Shown here in pieces: positions 21,921 to 33,422 of a DNA stretch of 64,000 bases. How positions within the stretch are numbered: the stretch's first letter is position 1; each line of letters opens with the position of its first letter. The translations under genes were made by a program, and so were the position numbers. The stretch is taken from contig NBBA01000006.1 in the NCBI GenBank assembly GCA_002794785.1, positions 558,001 through 622,000 of the forward strand, in the 5' to 3' direction. The stretch is from Coniferiporia sulphurascens (lineage: Eukaryota; Basidiomycota; Agaricomycetes; Hymenochaetales; Hymenochaetaceae). Below the pieces are notes generated by a model. That model did no database searches and had not been told where the DNA came from. It saw only the letters and a list, made by a program, of their open reading frames with translations.

Positions 21921-22765
21921 ATGAACGACCCGCGGTCTGAGATACCTGGCGTCGTCGAGGCTCTCACGATGGCTGAAACGCCCGCCAGACTGCGCGGGGC
22001 AGTCCACAAGTACTTCGACCCCGACGCCAGTTTCGTTCATCCGTTGTGCAACGTCCTCCCGGGCCCGGGAAGTAGGGAGAGTATTCTGGGGCTGTACCAG
22101 TGCGTTCTCACCCTATTCCATCTCAAAGCCTCCGTTGATGTGAAATTAATCGGCTGTAGGTGGTACAGGGACTTGAGTCCTGGTACGGAAGCGGAAGTTA
22201 GATCCTTGGGTAAGCTGCCCCTTGAATACAATATGTAGAAGCTTGCGTTTACATTAATTGGACGGTCGCGAAAGTCTATGACGAGGACAAGAAAGTTGCA
22301 TACATCGAAGTCGCGCAATCGGTGCAAATATTTTTGAGCCCTGTCAAGACAAAGCCTATGCGGTCAGTTCCCCCGTGTTCCGAGGCCGGCTAAACGGGAG
22401 CATACAGATTCACTAATCGCTTCGTGGTGGACAGACTGACCACGAAGCTGTCGCTAAGGCAGAGCCAGACCGACGGGAAGTATTATATTGCTCAGCAAGA
22501 AGACTTTGTCCAGCCGGAAGTAAGAGAACAACTGCCGGGAAAACGAAGTTAAATTGATTATGCGGCTTTGCAGGACGTTCTCTCCGCGACATTACCATTC
22601 CTTGTACATCCGCTTCTACTCGTTAAGCAGTTTGCGGCACAGACGTGCTGTTTTAACGCTGCGGTGTTCGCGATGATGCGGAGCTACATCCGAAACGGAA
22701 TGACTCTTGTTGGGATGCGCGAGAGGAAGGGGGGCGGGGGCGAGAATGCGGACAAAGAATCGTAG
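21921..22765 (+). CDS. SigF-like NTF2-like protein, array copy 2
   Basis: Spliced model (206 aa): 21921-22099, 22160-22209, 22275-22362, 22408-22519, 22574-22765, with the same exon lengths as copy 1 for exons 1-4. It starts MNDPRSEIPGVVEALTMAE, with HPLCNVLPGPGSRESILG, WYRDLSPGTEAEVRSL and DRLTTKLSLRQ. In the VAYIE strand the usual VVQVFHAP becomes VAQSVQIFLSP, so this copy has drifted in a region conserved in the other two. The C-terminus is longer and Gly/Lys-rich (MRERKGGGGENADKES). The hydrophobic segment near the end is kept. It is probably functional, because the frame is intact through four introns. Confidence 0.8.
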
Positions 22766-23126
22766 AAGTCAAGAAACGCTGGCTCTTCAACTCTTCCCAC
22801 CCATTAAGACGTGTGGCTCCTGATCAATTCTGTTCACAAACCAAGACTAATGTGGCCGGAACTCGACCTTCACAAGTACAGGAAATGGTGAATCACAATA
22901 ACGGGAGTTTAACGACTTGAGAAATCCGCCTTGAAGTGCAAAGACACATCCTGTGAAGTAGAGTAAAGAATATTACTCGTTCCGTTTTCTTTTCCGAACC
23001 CAAGTATACAGAGTTAAGCGTATAGAGAGCTTAAAGTTAGCATACATGGGTGGCCATTAATTAGGTTTGAATTACAAGCCCGGGCCGAAGCAGATATATC
23101 CGCTCCTGTAATTATGGAAAATGTAA
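22766..23126. other. Spacer between SigF-like copies 2 and 3
   Basis: This AT-rich spacer carries AGAGCTTAAAG at about 23020 and TAATTATGGAAAATG just before the palindrome. No coding frame is seen. Confidence 0.5.
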
Positions 23127-23134
23127 TGACGTCA
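23127..23134. promoter_or_regulatory. CRE-like palindrome TGACGTCA, copy 3
   Basis: The perfect octamer ends 79 bp before the start of SigF-like copy 3. Confidence 0.6.
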
Positions 23135-23212
23135 GAGCAACTGCAGTAGTGAACTGGCATGACGCACCACACGAGCAAAGCAACGGCCAAACCCTCCTTT
23201 GCTTTCTCCAGA

Positions 23213-24034
23213 ATGGACGACCCTCGGTCTGAGATATCTGGAATCGTCAAGGAGCTCACGTCGGGGAAGACGCCTGCTGCCCTACGCGAGACCGTGTACA
23301 GGTATTTCGACCATAACGCCGGCTTCGACCATTTCGTGTGCTCTGTTCTCCCGGGTCCCAATAGCAGAGAAAGCATTTTGGGCGTATACCAGTGTGTGTT
23401 TTTGGGTTGTGCTATCGGAGTTATTCCCTTAATTTGGGCTTCAGATGGTATAGGGATATAAGCCCTGGCACGCAAGCAGAAGTCCAGTCATTGGGTAAGC
23501 CGTTTACCACTGTTGCGCAAGAGGTTACGCCTTATATTGAATCGTTCTTCGCGAAAGTCTACGACGACGACAAGAAAGTAGCATACATCGACGTCGTACA
23601 GCTGTTTCATATTTCCTTAAGCCCCTTCAAGCCCCGGCCCGCACGGTTGGTTTCAAATTTTGCAAAGTCACAGATTGGAGAGCATATAGGCTCACTTTAT
23701 GCGGACAGACTGATCGTCAAGTTGACACTTAAACAGAGCCAGACAGATGGGAAATATTACATAGTCTACCAAGAAGACGCCTTCCAGCCGGAGGTGAGTA
23801 AATTGCGTTTGTTGGAAAGTCAAAACTGAATGTGAGGCCCCGCAGGACATGCTGTCCATGACGCTCCCCTTCCTTGCCCCGCCGGTCATGCTTGCGAAGC
23901 GGTTTGCGGGACAGGCGTGTTCTTTTAACGCGGCGGTGTTTGCGATTTTGCGGAGCTGTATTCATCATGGGATGACTCTTGTCGGGTTACGCGGAGGGAC
24001 GGCAGGCGAGAATGATGCCGGTAAAGAGGCCTAG
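23213..24034 (+). CDS. SigF-like NTF2-like protein, array copy 3, with absorbed intron
   Basis: Model (217 aa): 23213-23391, 23445-23494, 23558-23793, 23846-24034. The start MDDPRSEISGIVKEL, WYRDISPGTQAEVQSL and VYDDDKKVAYIDVVQLFH match the family. Where copies 1 and 2 splice out a third intron, copy 3 keeps GT...AG ends (23646-23689, 44 bp) but has lost 8 nt just downstream. Splicing would now give an early stop, whereas reading through the old intron restores frame and adds about a dozen residues (LVSNFAKSQIGEHIG). Either the intron has become coding or the gene is a recent pseudogene. The hydrophobic C-terminal segment (SMTLPFLAPPVMLAKRF) remains. Confidence 0.7.
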
Positions 24035-25085
24035 AAGTCAGGATGCGCCAGCTCGGACCTTCGTGAATCAAAGCCAGAGTGTAAGCTACCCGCACTGTAG
24101 ACTTGTGACCAGATGATACCTGTCTTTCCTCTTTACGCACAACTTGCGCACATGACACGTCCGAAATTGGATGAAGGTCCCTGACAATTTGCTACTGGTT
24201 GTTCGACTTGGATTCTTACACTTCGCCAAATGAAACCATCCGGACTGTTGATCATAGCTGCAGAAGGAATCGGAAATTGAAGACGCCGGCATTAAGTAGT
24301 AGGGGATCAGCCGAAGACAACTCTCAGCTCTTAGCTAAAGGGCTATGTCGTGTATCATGCCGAGAGCCCAGAATGAGATTATTGAGCCAAGCAACGTGCA
24401 GCGATCCAAAAAAAATAGGCTGTTCATTAAGCATAAACACAGGCTTGGCGGGAGACTCGAGGGGCCGAATGAAGGGGTATATCATGTTCTTTATTTTGTG
24501 AATTCGCAAAATCACATAGACTGATTGGAGCCATGCTTCTCCGGGATAAGATCTATTCGCGCAAACATAGCTGTGATATGCAGACAAAAGCTTACTTTCT
24601 TGCTTTTCCATAGGTAGTCCGGGGGTTGCAGAAGGCGATGTCTTAGATAGATTGTTAGATGTTGACCACAGCAGGCGCAGATACTAGGTCGTACGAGTCC
24701 AGGTCCAGTAAGCGGTTTTATTTCGTGCTCGTTTTCGTCGACGGTGCTGCGACGACAATGTTTGTTGACAAAGTGGTGACGAGAACGGAAAGATGTTCTT
24801 CAGTACATCTTGCTCGAGCCCAGTCTTCTGCGCATCTAAAATCAAAACACACATTCTTTACAGGGTTCTCCAATTAGCCTCGAACGCTCCCGTATATTTT
24901 CCCAGAAAGAAAGGTACCCCAAAAACAAACACACAGGAACCCGCCAGAGTACCCCGGCTTTGGCAGGATTATGAGCGAGCGATACGTGCGTGACCAACAT
25001 GATTTGGCACGGAAGAGTGCGAAAAAATTATATAAATTAGAGTATGGAGAAGGACGTCTTGAAGTCGTAATAATGAAGGGTAAAG
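24035..25085. other. Intergenic 1.05 kb, convergent side of array and p24 gene
   Basis: This lies between the 3' ends of SigF-like copy 3 (+) and the p24 gene (-). Several 60-100 codon frames exist, none with motif or splice support. No repeat is recognised. Confidence 0.45.
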
Positions 25086-25953
25086 TTAAACCTTGTAGCG
25101 TCTCCCGGTCTTGGTGAAGAATGTTTGAAGGATGTACACTTGGGCTCTGTAAGGGTCGGTTAGGACATCTGATTACGCAACGGAGGAATGCAGGGATGCT
25201 TACATGGCCATAGACACAACACCGAGCACCTCCAGAACGGCAAACCAAAAGACTTTGCTGTGTACAAGTTAAAACTGATCGAATAGTGAAGATTGGATTT
25301 GAATACCTTTGCGTGGACCTCACAATAGCGAATCCGCGGTTCTCGCGCGTGTGGAAGCTGATGAAGGGTTTAGTTGAGGTAAAGCGAGAATTATCAGTGG
25401 TATAGACGTACAATTTCTGCGTGCGCTTGATACTCAGCAGCTGTCCATTCAGACGGAATATGCTTTCCTCCAGCGCGCTCGAGTGGTCGGCGATCTGTCC
25501 AGGCTTCGTCGAAGGCTCGCGCCGCGGCTCGCTTTCAACCATGATGTCGAAGTCGATGAACTTCTCTGCCAGCGAGCTCATGTCGTTCGTGAAGCAGAAC
25601 GAGTATTCGCCGATCGTGTTCGCGGTGAGCACATAGTCGCCTTGACGCTCGCTCGTGCCGTCGAGTATGTTTTTGTCGGTAGGGTCCTTCACCTCGAAAT
25701 CAATGTCGAACGAGCCACCGGACTGTACGGCGAAGTAGAACTGCAGAATAGGGGACTTAGGTGAGCAAAAGCTTTCGAGGTGAACGCGCGCAAGAGCCAA
25801 GACACGCACGCCGATCTTTTCGCCAGCCTTGTCGACGTCAGAATAAAAACACAGGCGTTCGTTGGCGGAAATTGCAGTTGTGAGTGCCGACCCTCGTACT
25901 AAGGTGGACAGTAATGACGAGGCGGCAAGGGCCAGCAGTGCCAAGGGCAGCAT
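25086..25953 (-). CDS. p24/emp24 family (GOLD-domain) cargo receptor, 5 exons
   Basis: Spliced model (212 aa): 25953-25810, 25740-25412, 25357-25307, 25257-25204, 25146-25086. p24 proteins cycle between ER and Golgi in COPII/COPI vesicles and help load GPI-anchored cargo. A signal peptide (residues 1 to about 23, LPLALLALAASSLLSTLVRG) precedes the GOLD domain. Its two cysteines (ANERLCFYSDVD and GEYSFCFTND) form the usual disulfide. A coiled coil (about 125-165, LEESIFRLNGQLLSIKRTQK) and the lumenal FHTRENRGFAIVRSTQS lead to one membrane helix (FWFAVLEVLGVVSMAIAQVYI). The cytosolic tail FFTKTGRRYKV keeps the diphenylalanine export signal but lacks a classic KKxx ending. Length is standard for the family. 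Confidence 0.93.
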
Positions 25954-26352
25954 TGTAGTCGTGGGCGACGAACGTTTCGATGGGGAGCGCCGTGGCAGCG
26001 GGAGGCAGGAGGTTGGTAGGATTTCCCACGATTATTCCGCTTGCATTTTCTAAGGAATTTGGACTCATCATCTTCATCCTTCGCCGATATCTGACCGGAT
26101 CAGCCGTTTGACTGTCAAAAGCTCGAATACATGTCCCCGTGCAGATTGTTATGGACCGACCATGTGGATCAGTTATGTTTCCCAAGGAAAAGAGTAAGAA
26201 TACAAGATGCAACAGGATAGAATGAGATGGGTTAAAGTAGCTAATGAGGTTGTATGTACGTGTGACACATGGAGGATGGAGAAACATTGACTTATATGCA
26301 GCCATACAGATATCTGAAAGCGTGGGCCGTGGAGAAAGATTAAGGCATTCTT
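25954..26352. other. Intergenic between P2 3' end and p24 start
   Basis: This 0.4 kb spacer acts as the p24 promoter side. It shows nothing distinctive. Confidence 0.45.
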
Positions 26353-28710
26353 TCAGATACACTGTTGTTCGAGGCCGAGCCAGCTGAACAGCGCCTGGGC
26401 ATCCGGATGGGTTATTGCCCTCTCGCCAGATACGTCTACTACAAAAGCTGCTGGGGGTTCGTCATCAGACTCATCATCGTCTTCGGAGTCTGTGTCTGTG
26501 TCTGTTTCAACATCAACGGCCGCTTTATGGGCAGATATACCCGCCGACAAAGGTTCGGACGCCCTATTCCCTCTCCTGCGGTTCACGCCCTCTACATCTT
26601 CATAATTAGCCAGAGGGGATTCGGACATGATTTCTATGTTATGGCTTTTGCTGTAATAAGCTGGGACAGGCTGAGCAGTGTTCGTCATCCGCGTCTGGCC
26701 ACTAAAGAAGACTCCAGACAGGGAAAACTCAGAACTCGGAAATGTAGGGGTCATGTCAGTGTGCGACGAAACGGGATTCAAAGCAATTGACGGGATGGGT
26801 GGAGAGACGGTTGTCGGCTTCATTGCAACGAACGAAGTGTTTGAAGGACCGTAAGCAGCCGGAAGAGCGTGGACTGCTCTTTGAGGGTGCGAGGTCATAG
26901 CTTGCATCTCCTCGTCAGCATCACATCCATTTTCGTATCTCCTCTCGAAGAATGCAGAGGAGGCATAGCTTAATGGTGCCCCGAACGCTTCCACATTCAT
27001 CAAGACAGATTCACATTCTACGTTAATTTCTGGGGCCAGTGGCATCTCGGCATCTTGCTCCACGGAGTAAATAAACGGCACCTCAAAGTCAAAACCGACA
27101 CATTTGGGCTGTGGTGAATGACTGAGCCTATCAGTCTCTGCGTCATCCATCATGCATTTTCCTGACAGGATGTCAGTATCGTGAAGCTCCTGGTGATAAC
27201 TATTGCAAACGTGCGAAGCCTTCGTAAAGGGTGATTCTGGAGCATGGAGGCCTTCGATCAATGGAGCGTCCACGATAGTAGAGCAAGCAGAAACTGAAAC
27301 TGTGCGCGAGAATTCGCTGAAGAGTGTAAGACTGGATGCTGAGGCGGAGTCGGGAGTGCCTGGCCGTAAAGAATCCGACCAGGTGTTGCAAGGCAGATCT
27401 TCACTCCCCGTTGTCAACGAGCCGTCCCCGGGGCCGTAATTTCCGTTATACAGGGATTCGCTTTTCGGTGACTCCGCATATACACCAACCAAGCCAGTGT
27501 ACCCCCACCCTCCGACCAAAGGTTCTTTAAAAGCGGTGCTGCCTTTCACCTTCGTCCAGGAATTAATGTGCCTCAAGATTGGGTAAAGCACCTCCTGTAA
27601 GCTATCAGGTATGCAAATCGAAGAACTGATATCGGAATCCGCTGGCTGTGCCAGGATGCTCTCAAGTACTGCCGCTGATGCCAAGGTTGCAAGTGAAGGG
27701 CCGAATGGCCCATACTTTTTGCGTTCCCTCGCATCCAAGTTCCAGTCGTACGCGTAGCTCTCCTCCTGTCGGAGGACCTTTTCCCATTCCATCCTGTATG
27801 AATCCACATCCTTAGCGCGGGGCCGCCTTGTCCCCTCTGTCATTCTCAGCACAATGTTCCTGGAACGCAGAATGCTGAGGATCATAAGGCCCTCGCCGAG
27901 CGTTGAGCGCGCATCTGCCCACATGAGGCACTCTTCCAGCGCGATCCAGCCAAGTGAGAGCATAAACGCGAGCTCGTGCGGCGCACACCCTTGCGCGAGG
28001 ACGAGCTCCGCGCTACCATGGTCGATCACGGCGCTCCTCACAACATGGAACCACTTGTATGCGCGCGTCAATTCGAGGACGTATGTACCAGCACCGGTGG
28101 ACGGGTCACCATTGGACTCGGTTGTCGGTGAAATACTTGGAAACTGTCCATGCAGCCCTGCGGAATTTGCACCATCGGGATTAACCCCATTGAGCCCTCG
28201 TGAAGACGGCCCAGGATCACTATGAGTCGGTGCATTGAGTACTAAAGACGACGGGTCGGGTACACGTCTCTTTTTACACTTCCGGTGCATTCCGTCATGA
28301 CAAGTATCGCTGACGATCATCTGCCTGAACCGCTCTCCATCGGCTGCAGCTTGCAATTTAATCGCGCGCACCTTCGCGTGCATTCTCTGAAAAGGACCTC
28401 TACGAACTGAAACATCGGAAAGGATTTTTGAGACGCATACCTTCAGCACATGTTTCTTCTGACTTAAGTCCAGGGCATTTGTCTGCTTTACTAGCTCATC
28501 CGAACGCGAGCGAGATCTCTTTGCTCGGCATGCATTCCTCGCCGTGGACCCCTCGTTCGGGAGTCCGGCCGAAGTCCAAGGCACCGGTGTCGCATGAACG
28601 AAGAACTCTAGGATGCTTCTGAGGGCACGTAACGCCGTCGACTAACCATACAATAGTGAGTATCGTCGACAAATCCTTCTCACAAATGTATCGTGGAGTG
28701 GGCTAACCAT
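26353..28710 (-). CDS. P2: lineage-specific protein with N-terminal helix module and core
   Basis: Model (753 aa): exons 28710-28684, 28641-28441, 28386-26353. The first intron (42 bp) has CTCAC and GGTTAG near its end. The second (54 bp, GTATGC...TTTTCAG) sits exactly where P3 has its intron. The N-terminal module reads LDLSQKKHVLK then RMHAKVRAIKLQAAADGERF, as in P3. The core starts at about residue 188 (AYKWFHVVRS, LGWIALEECLMWADARSTLG, GTRRPRAKDV, YDWNLDARERKKYGPFGPSL). The long C-terminal half is Ser/Pro/Thr-rich without fold signatures. It ends in an acidic patch (TDTDSEDDDESDDE) and HPDAQALFSWLGLEQQCI. A KKRR cluster at about residue 115 may be a nuclear signal. The core is not recognised as a named domain. 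Confidence 0.72.
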
Positions 28711-30810
28711 TGTGCGGGTACTTATGTGACGGCGCTGCAAGGTTAAGGGGAAGGAGAATGTTTGAAATCGACATCCCCCGTGCCCCTCTCTTTTATAAGG
28801 CTTTCATCTATTATGATCATGAATAAGGGCCCCCGGACGAGATATTGGTTCCTGCTACGGCCCCCGTTTCCAGATACAAGTTGGTCTTGTCCTGGATCAA
28901 GCGATTACGTAATACACAATTATACAGATACCAGTCCAGGGTCTCCTGTATATCGCTTTTGACCGATGCTACAGCTGTTGTTGTAATTGGTTTCGGTCAA
29001 AATAGGGGTACGCCGTATCCACTCCTGTATGTTAGGGGGCTGTGTCTTCCTGAAAAGAAGACAGATACGGTGCGTGTGGTCTTCCTCAGTCCTTTTCGAT
29101 TGACTCGGCTAACCGCTCGTGGCACAGATGTGCCCGGTTGCGAAAACGGTCACAGGTGGCCCAAGTACATCGAGGCTATTTCAGGTTCAGTATCCTTGGT
29201 TGTATTCCTAATCGGGGACCTAACAAGTAGGATCTGTCTCTGCGGATGAGCTGCGCAGGCGTTACTTCGCGCATATTAGTTGCGAAGCAGGCTATGAGAT
29301 CAATCTAGACTTCGACGGACCGAACCTTTCGTCCAACAATCACACGTGAGTTAGGATTCGGTCTGCACAGCAGTGCCTGCGGCAGCCATGTGGACAAGCA
29401 TATAGGGGAGGAAAAGTGGGCGTGTATGTGGTTTTTTCCAGGGGATCGGGATTCCACAGAAGCTCTCTTCACGTACTCGGCCCATTCGCATACAACTCAA
29501 CTCGCATACACCTGGGTCGAAACATCGGCACTGGCCGCATAATGTTATCAGGAGAGGACGAAGGTGAAACCACGCCTTCAGGGTTTTCCGGATTGGATTA
29601 AATCTATTCAACATGCGAGTTGTAAGTATCTTCATTTGCTGCAGCCCCGACGGACTTATCGAGCACGGATGGTGAAGTAGAGGAAGGCGGACCATTTCGT
29701 GAGGGTATCCGATTTGAAATACGCGATGGGATACCTGATCGCTTGGTACCGGCTGTTCGCGAACCTCTCTCTGTCTAGGAGAGCATTCGATGAACCAGGC
29801 CGTAGGTACGGTGATAGACCCAACGACCGGAGGCGGCGGCCCTAGACTGCTCCTTGAACCACCATCATCCGTCGTTTCCCCGCTAAAACCAATCTCCGGT
29901 CGGACGCATGGATCCGACGAGTATGTCCTGACTCAGAAGCATAACACATAACATCGAGTAGTGGCACTATGTACGTATATTAACAAAGTACCGCCTACAC
30001 CGCAGAACCATAACTAGACAATTTCGCAAACACCTAAATTCTATGGCAGCGGACCGCATACCGAAAGGTGTATTAGACATTGCCAGATGAACATACGATA
30101 CGATACGACACGACACGAGAGAACAAAGCGATAAGGTGGGGCAATAATAACCACGGAGAGCAGGTATAGGCATAAACCGCGAAAAAGAAAAAAAAAAGAA
30201 ATTGCGGCGGGAATGAGTTGGAAACACAGCGAGAGAATGGGATGAAAAAGGAACTGGAAAATGGAAAATTGAAAAATAAGGTTGTATGAATAGGGAAAAA
30301 TCGAGGAGATCCGAGATGCAACGGCAATATACAGATGGACGGGATTAGAGAACTATCGTACGGAGTAAGGGTTGGAGATAGGTGGGTTGAGGGTTGGGTA
30401 AAATAGCTGGGAGCCGCAGGCTCTCCAGAATAGCCGGGACGAGTAGCGTTGAGAAGGAAGGAAAAGGGGACCAAGAATGTACATCCGGAATGCAAAGCTG
30501 GGCGGAATAGGACTAGGGTAGAAGATAAATCGACTATGTAACGTGGTGGACGACAGATATTGAAGAGGGGGATGTATGAGCAGCTTTTAATAAGCGTCCG
30601 GATGTAGTGTATATAATAAATGAGATTGCATGAGAAAGCGAGGACGACGATGCATGTTGTGTGGGGGGAAATGAAGAAGAAAAAGAGAAGAGAGGAGCCA
30701 ATGCGACTTTCCGTCCCGTTGGACACACCTGACCTCGAAGCTTCCGCATTTGATCCCAAGGTGGCGAGAGAATCCAGAGCGCCTTGTGGGTATATACATT
30801 TTTAGAGATG
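28711..30810. other. Intergenic 2.1 kb holding coding-like fragments
   Basis: Two joinable segments on the + strand, 29128-29184 and 29231-29345, read VPGCENGHRWPKYIEAIS then GSVSADELRRRYFAHISCEA, YEINLDFDGPNLSSNNHT. They have correct GT-AG ends and phase, and a GCTAAC branch-like site lies before the first. No convincing upstream or downstream exon continues the frame, so this is a gene remnant or an incompletely seen gene of unknown family. The right part (about 30.1-30.8 kb) is purine-rich on the + strand and is the 3' flank of the Rua1-like gene. Confidence 0.3.
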
Positions 30811-33422
30811 TTAGTGGAGCGGCGCGGTGGTGAATAGTGGAGTGGCCTGGGATGCGCTGCCGACGTGCGACTTGGACCTCGACGATGTCGAGGAGCCGGG
30901 CGACGACGCCTGTTGCTGCTGTAGCTTGTACGCGGCGACGGCCCGTGTGGCGAAATCGTCCTCGAGATGGACGTCCGATTCGCCTTCTATAGTCGAACCC
31001 TTGTGACACTGTGCAGCATGCTTCCACCAGTAAATTTCCTTGAGCTTGATTATCGAGATTCAAGATCGATTAGCAATCTCGTCCATCGCCTTATAAGATG
31101 AACGTGTGTGCGTACCTTGGCCTCTACACACTTGACACCCTCGACCGGCGTCCACTCATGGCAACGATGGCACTGACCCTCCAGAAGCTGCAACTTTTCA
31201 TTCTTGTGGTTGGGCTTCCTGTCGACCGTGCGGAAGGCGATGGGTGGGAAGAACGGCTGGGTAGTCGTCGGGGAAATGCCGTGCGCGTACTGCATGTGGT
31301 AGCTTAAAAAGGAAACAAGGTGAGTGGCTATCCACGACAGAACGGAGTCATGCACGGAAGCAAAAATGCACTCACTTGAACGCGGAAAATTTCATGCTGA
31401 GCCACTCAGCCTTGCCAGCCCCACCCCTCGCCCTGCTCTCATAGCAAATCGGACAGAGTCCAGCCTTATCGCGACCGACACCACGTACGAAGCGCGGGGT
31501 GTACAGGTCCTCCGCAGACCGAGGTGGGTTGAAGTGTCCACCAGGCAGCGGGCCAGGAGGAGCGATGGACAAGCTGTTCTGAGGATCTAAAAATGCGCAC
31601 AGCGGGAACCTGCGATACAGAAGCGAGAACGACGCGTGCATAGGGACACCGGCCGGGAAGAAGCGCACCGGGATATCTATCGGCGTATTGTCGAGGGACA
31701 GAAGCTTGCCTTCGGGAGCGCTCTTTGGCTTTGCGGCAGGTTTCGGTGCGGCCTTAGGCTTTGGCGTAGACTTCTTCGTCATCTCTGGTTCGTAGTCCAT
31801 GTCGGACATGCTCGACAGTGACGACAAGTCGTCATCGATCTCCCTTCCCTTGGTTCCTGGACTCATCTTCCCCTTCTTAGCCTTATGGCTCCCTCCGCGC
31901 ATAGAGACAGATCGCACAGGCGTATCCTTTTCCTTAATTGCACGTGTCGCGCGCGTTCGGGACCTCAAGCTCAGCGGAGGCTCGTCTATCTTCTGCGTAG
32001 GAGCTGACTTCTCGGTGCGCGCCCTCTTTGAGGGAGTGCGCCGAACCTCGTTGCTGGTACCAGAGCTCGTCACAGACTCAGTGTCAACATCCCTGAAACT
32101 GCGCTTCGTGCCGCGCTTCGACTTCATCGACGCCTTGGCGACTAGCAGTTCTTCATCGGAATGTAAACGCCTCGTCGCTGAGACAGACGCTAGCAGCTCG
32201 AGGCTGCTTACTTCCTCGATCGGTCCCTTCAGACCTCTGCGAATCAGTGTCAGGTCAGCCTCGCGCTCGCGCTCTTGGATTTCGGCCTTAAGACTCTTGA
32301 GCTTTGAACGCGTGCGGTAGCGGTGTCCATCCTTTTCGAACTCAAGGGGGCCGCGCTGGTGCTCCACGAGCGCATCTGCGAAGCTCGGCGTCAACTGCAC
32401 ATGTAGGTGCGGGAGATTGACATGCAGCGGGGACGACTCAAAGCGACGCGGAGGAAGCGGAAGCTTGCGTGCTGCTTTCGGTGGCTTTGCGTGCGAATGC
32501 GTACTCAGCGCAGAAGAAGGGCGGGATATCGGACGAGACAATAGCTGAGATGGCGTGGACTGACGTGAGGCCACCTCGGCGAGCTCGGACAGCGAAGAAG
32601 TATCGACTGGGGTAAAGTTACGTGGCTGGGGCTGCACGATGCGGAAGGGCGACTCAATACTCTCAACCGGCTTCGACTGCATTTTTGCAGGTGCTACCGG
32701 CGACTGCCTGCCGCTGGCATGACCGGAATTCGTCTCAGGAGATGCCGCTCGCAGCAGGTCTATGAGCTGTTTCTGCGAGTTTTCCGTAGTCGCACGCCCT
32801 TGCGATTCGTCCTCCCCAGACAGGGTTGTGACAGGGGTTGATTCTGCCTCAGCCCTGTGGGCAACGGGGGAAGGAGACGGTGCATTTGACTGGCTGGTAT
32901 ACGAAAAATACTCGGCAAATGAAAGGAGCAAGCTAGCGTCGCTCGGAGTAGTCAAGGAGCTGTGTTGCTGGTACTGGGGCTGGTACGAAGAGGTGTGCTG
33001 TGCACTCTCGACAGAAATGATCGGGACCTGCAGGGGAAAATTAGAGTTTGAGGTCGGCATTTGCTGGTACGAGTGCGCATAGGGGGACGAGTACGGCAGC
33101 GGGGACGCTGCCATAATGAAGTCGTTTCTGGCACCGTATTGCATCGGGTTCTGATTCTGAACGTAGAGCTGGTTCGGTGGGGTGTAGTGCATAGCAGGGG
33201 ACGCCGCCGCTGCAGGCGACATCATGGCGACCTGATGCATGTTAGCAATGGCGAAAAGCAAGGCAAAGAGGCAGAGCATACTTGTGCAGGGGACATGTGG
33301 AGCCAGTCGGAGAGATTGAGCTCGTGGGGCTGCTGGTTGTGGGGACTGCAGCGCGTCGCGGCCATGGGGTGCTGAGCTGGCGCGTGGCCAGCAACAGCGT
33401 GCTTGAGAGGAGTTTGTAACAT
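30811..33422 (-). CDS. Rua1-type zinc-finger transcription regulator, 4 exons
   Basis: Spliced model (803 aa): 33422-33282, 33231-31376, 31302-31116, 31038-30811. The C-terminal domain matches the Rua1 C-terminal (DUF4451-type) family: DLYTPRFVRGVGRDKAGLCP, CPICYES, then WLSMKFSAFNYHMQYAHGIS, a C-x2-C ... H-x4-H finger (about 640-673). A second pair GQCHRCHEW ... WWKHAAQCHK (about 707-741) has the same spacing. Rua1 of Ustilago activates glycolipid biosynthesis genes; targets here are unknown. The first 600 residues are disordered (Ser/Pro/Gln-rich), with an RYRTRSKLKSLKAEIQERER helix and basic clusters suited to nuclear import. The start MLQTPLKHAVAGHAP is the ATG opening the frame ahead of the first intron. 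Confidence 0.85.

Noticed and set aside
28391..28440. Reading P2 through its second intron as coding (contains PFQ, similar to PLQ in P3)
   Set aside because: The apparent similarity is the translated pyrimidine tract of the two acceptors; in P3 the intron must be removed because of a stop.
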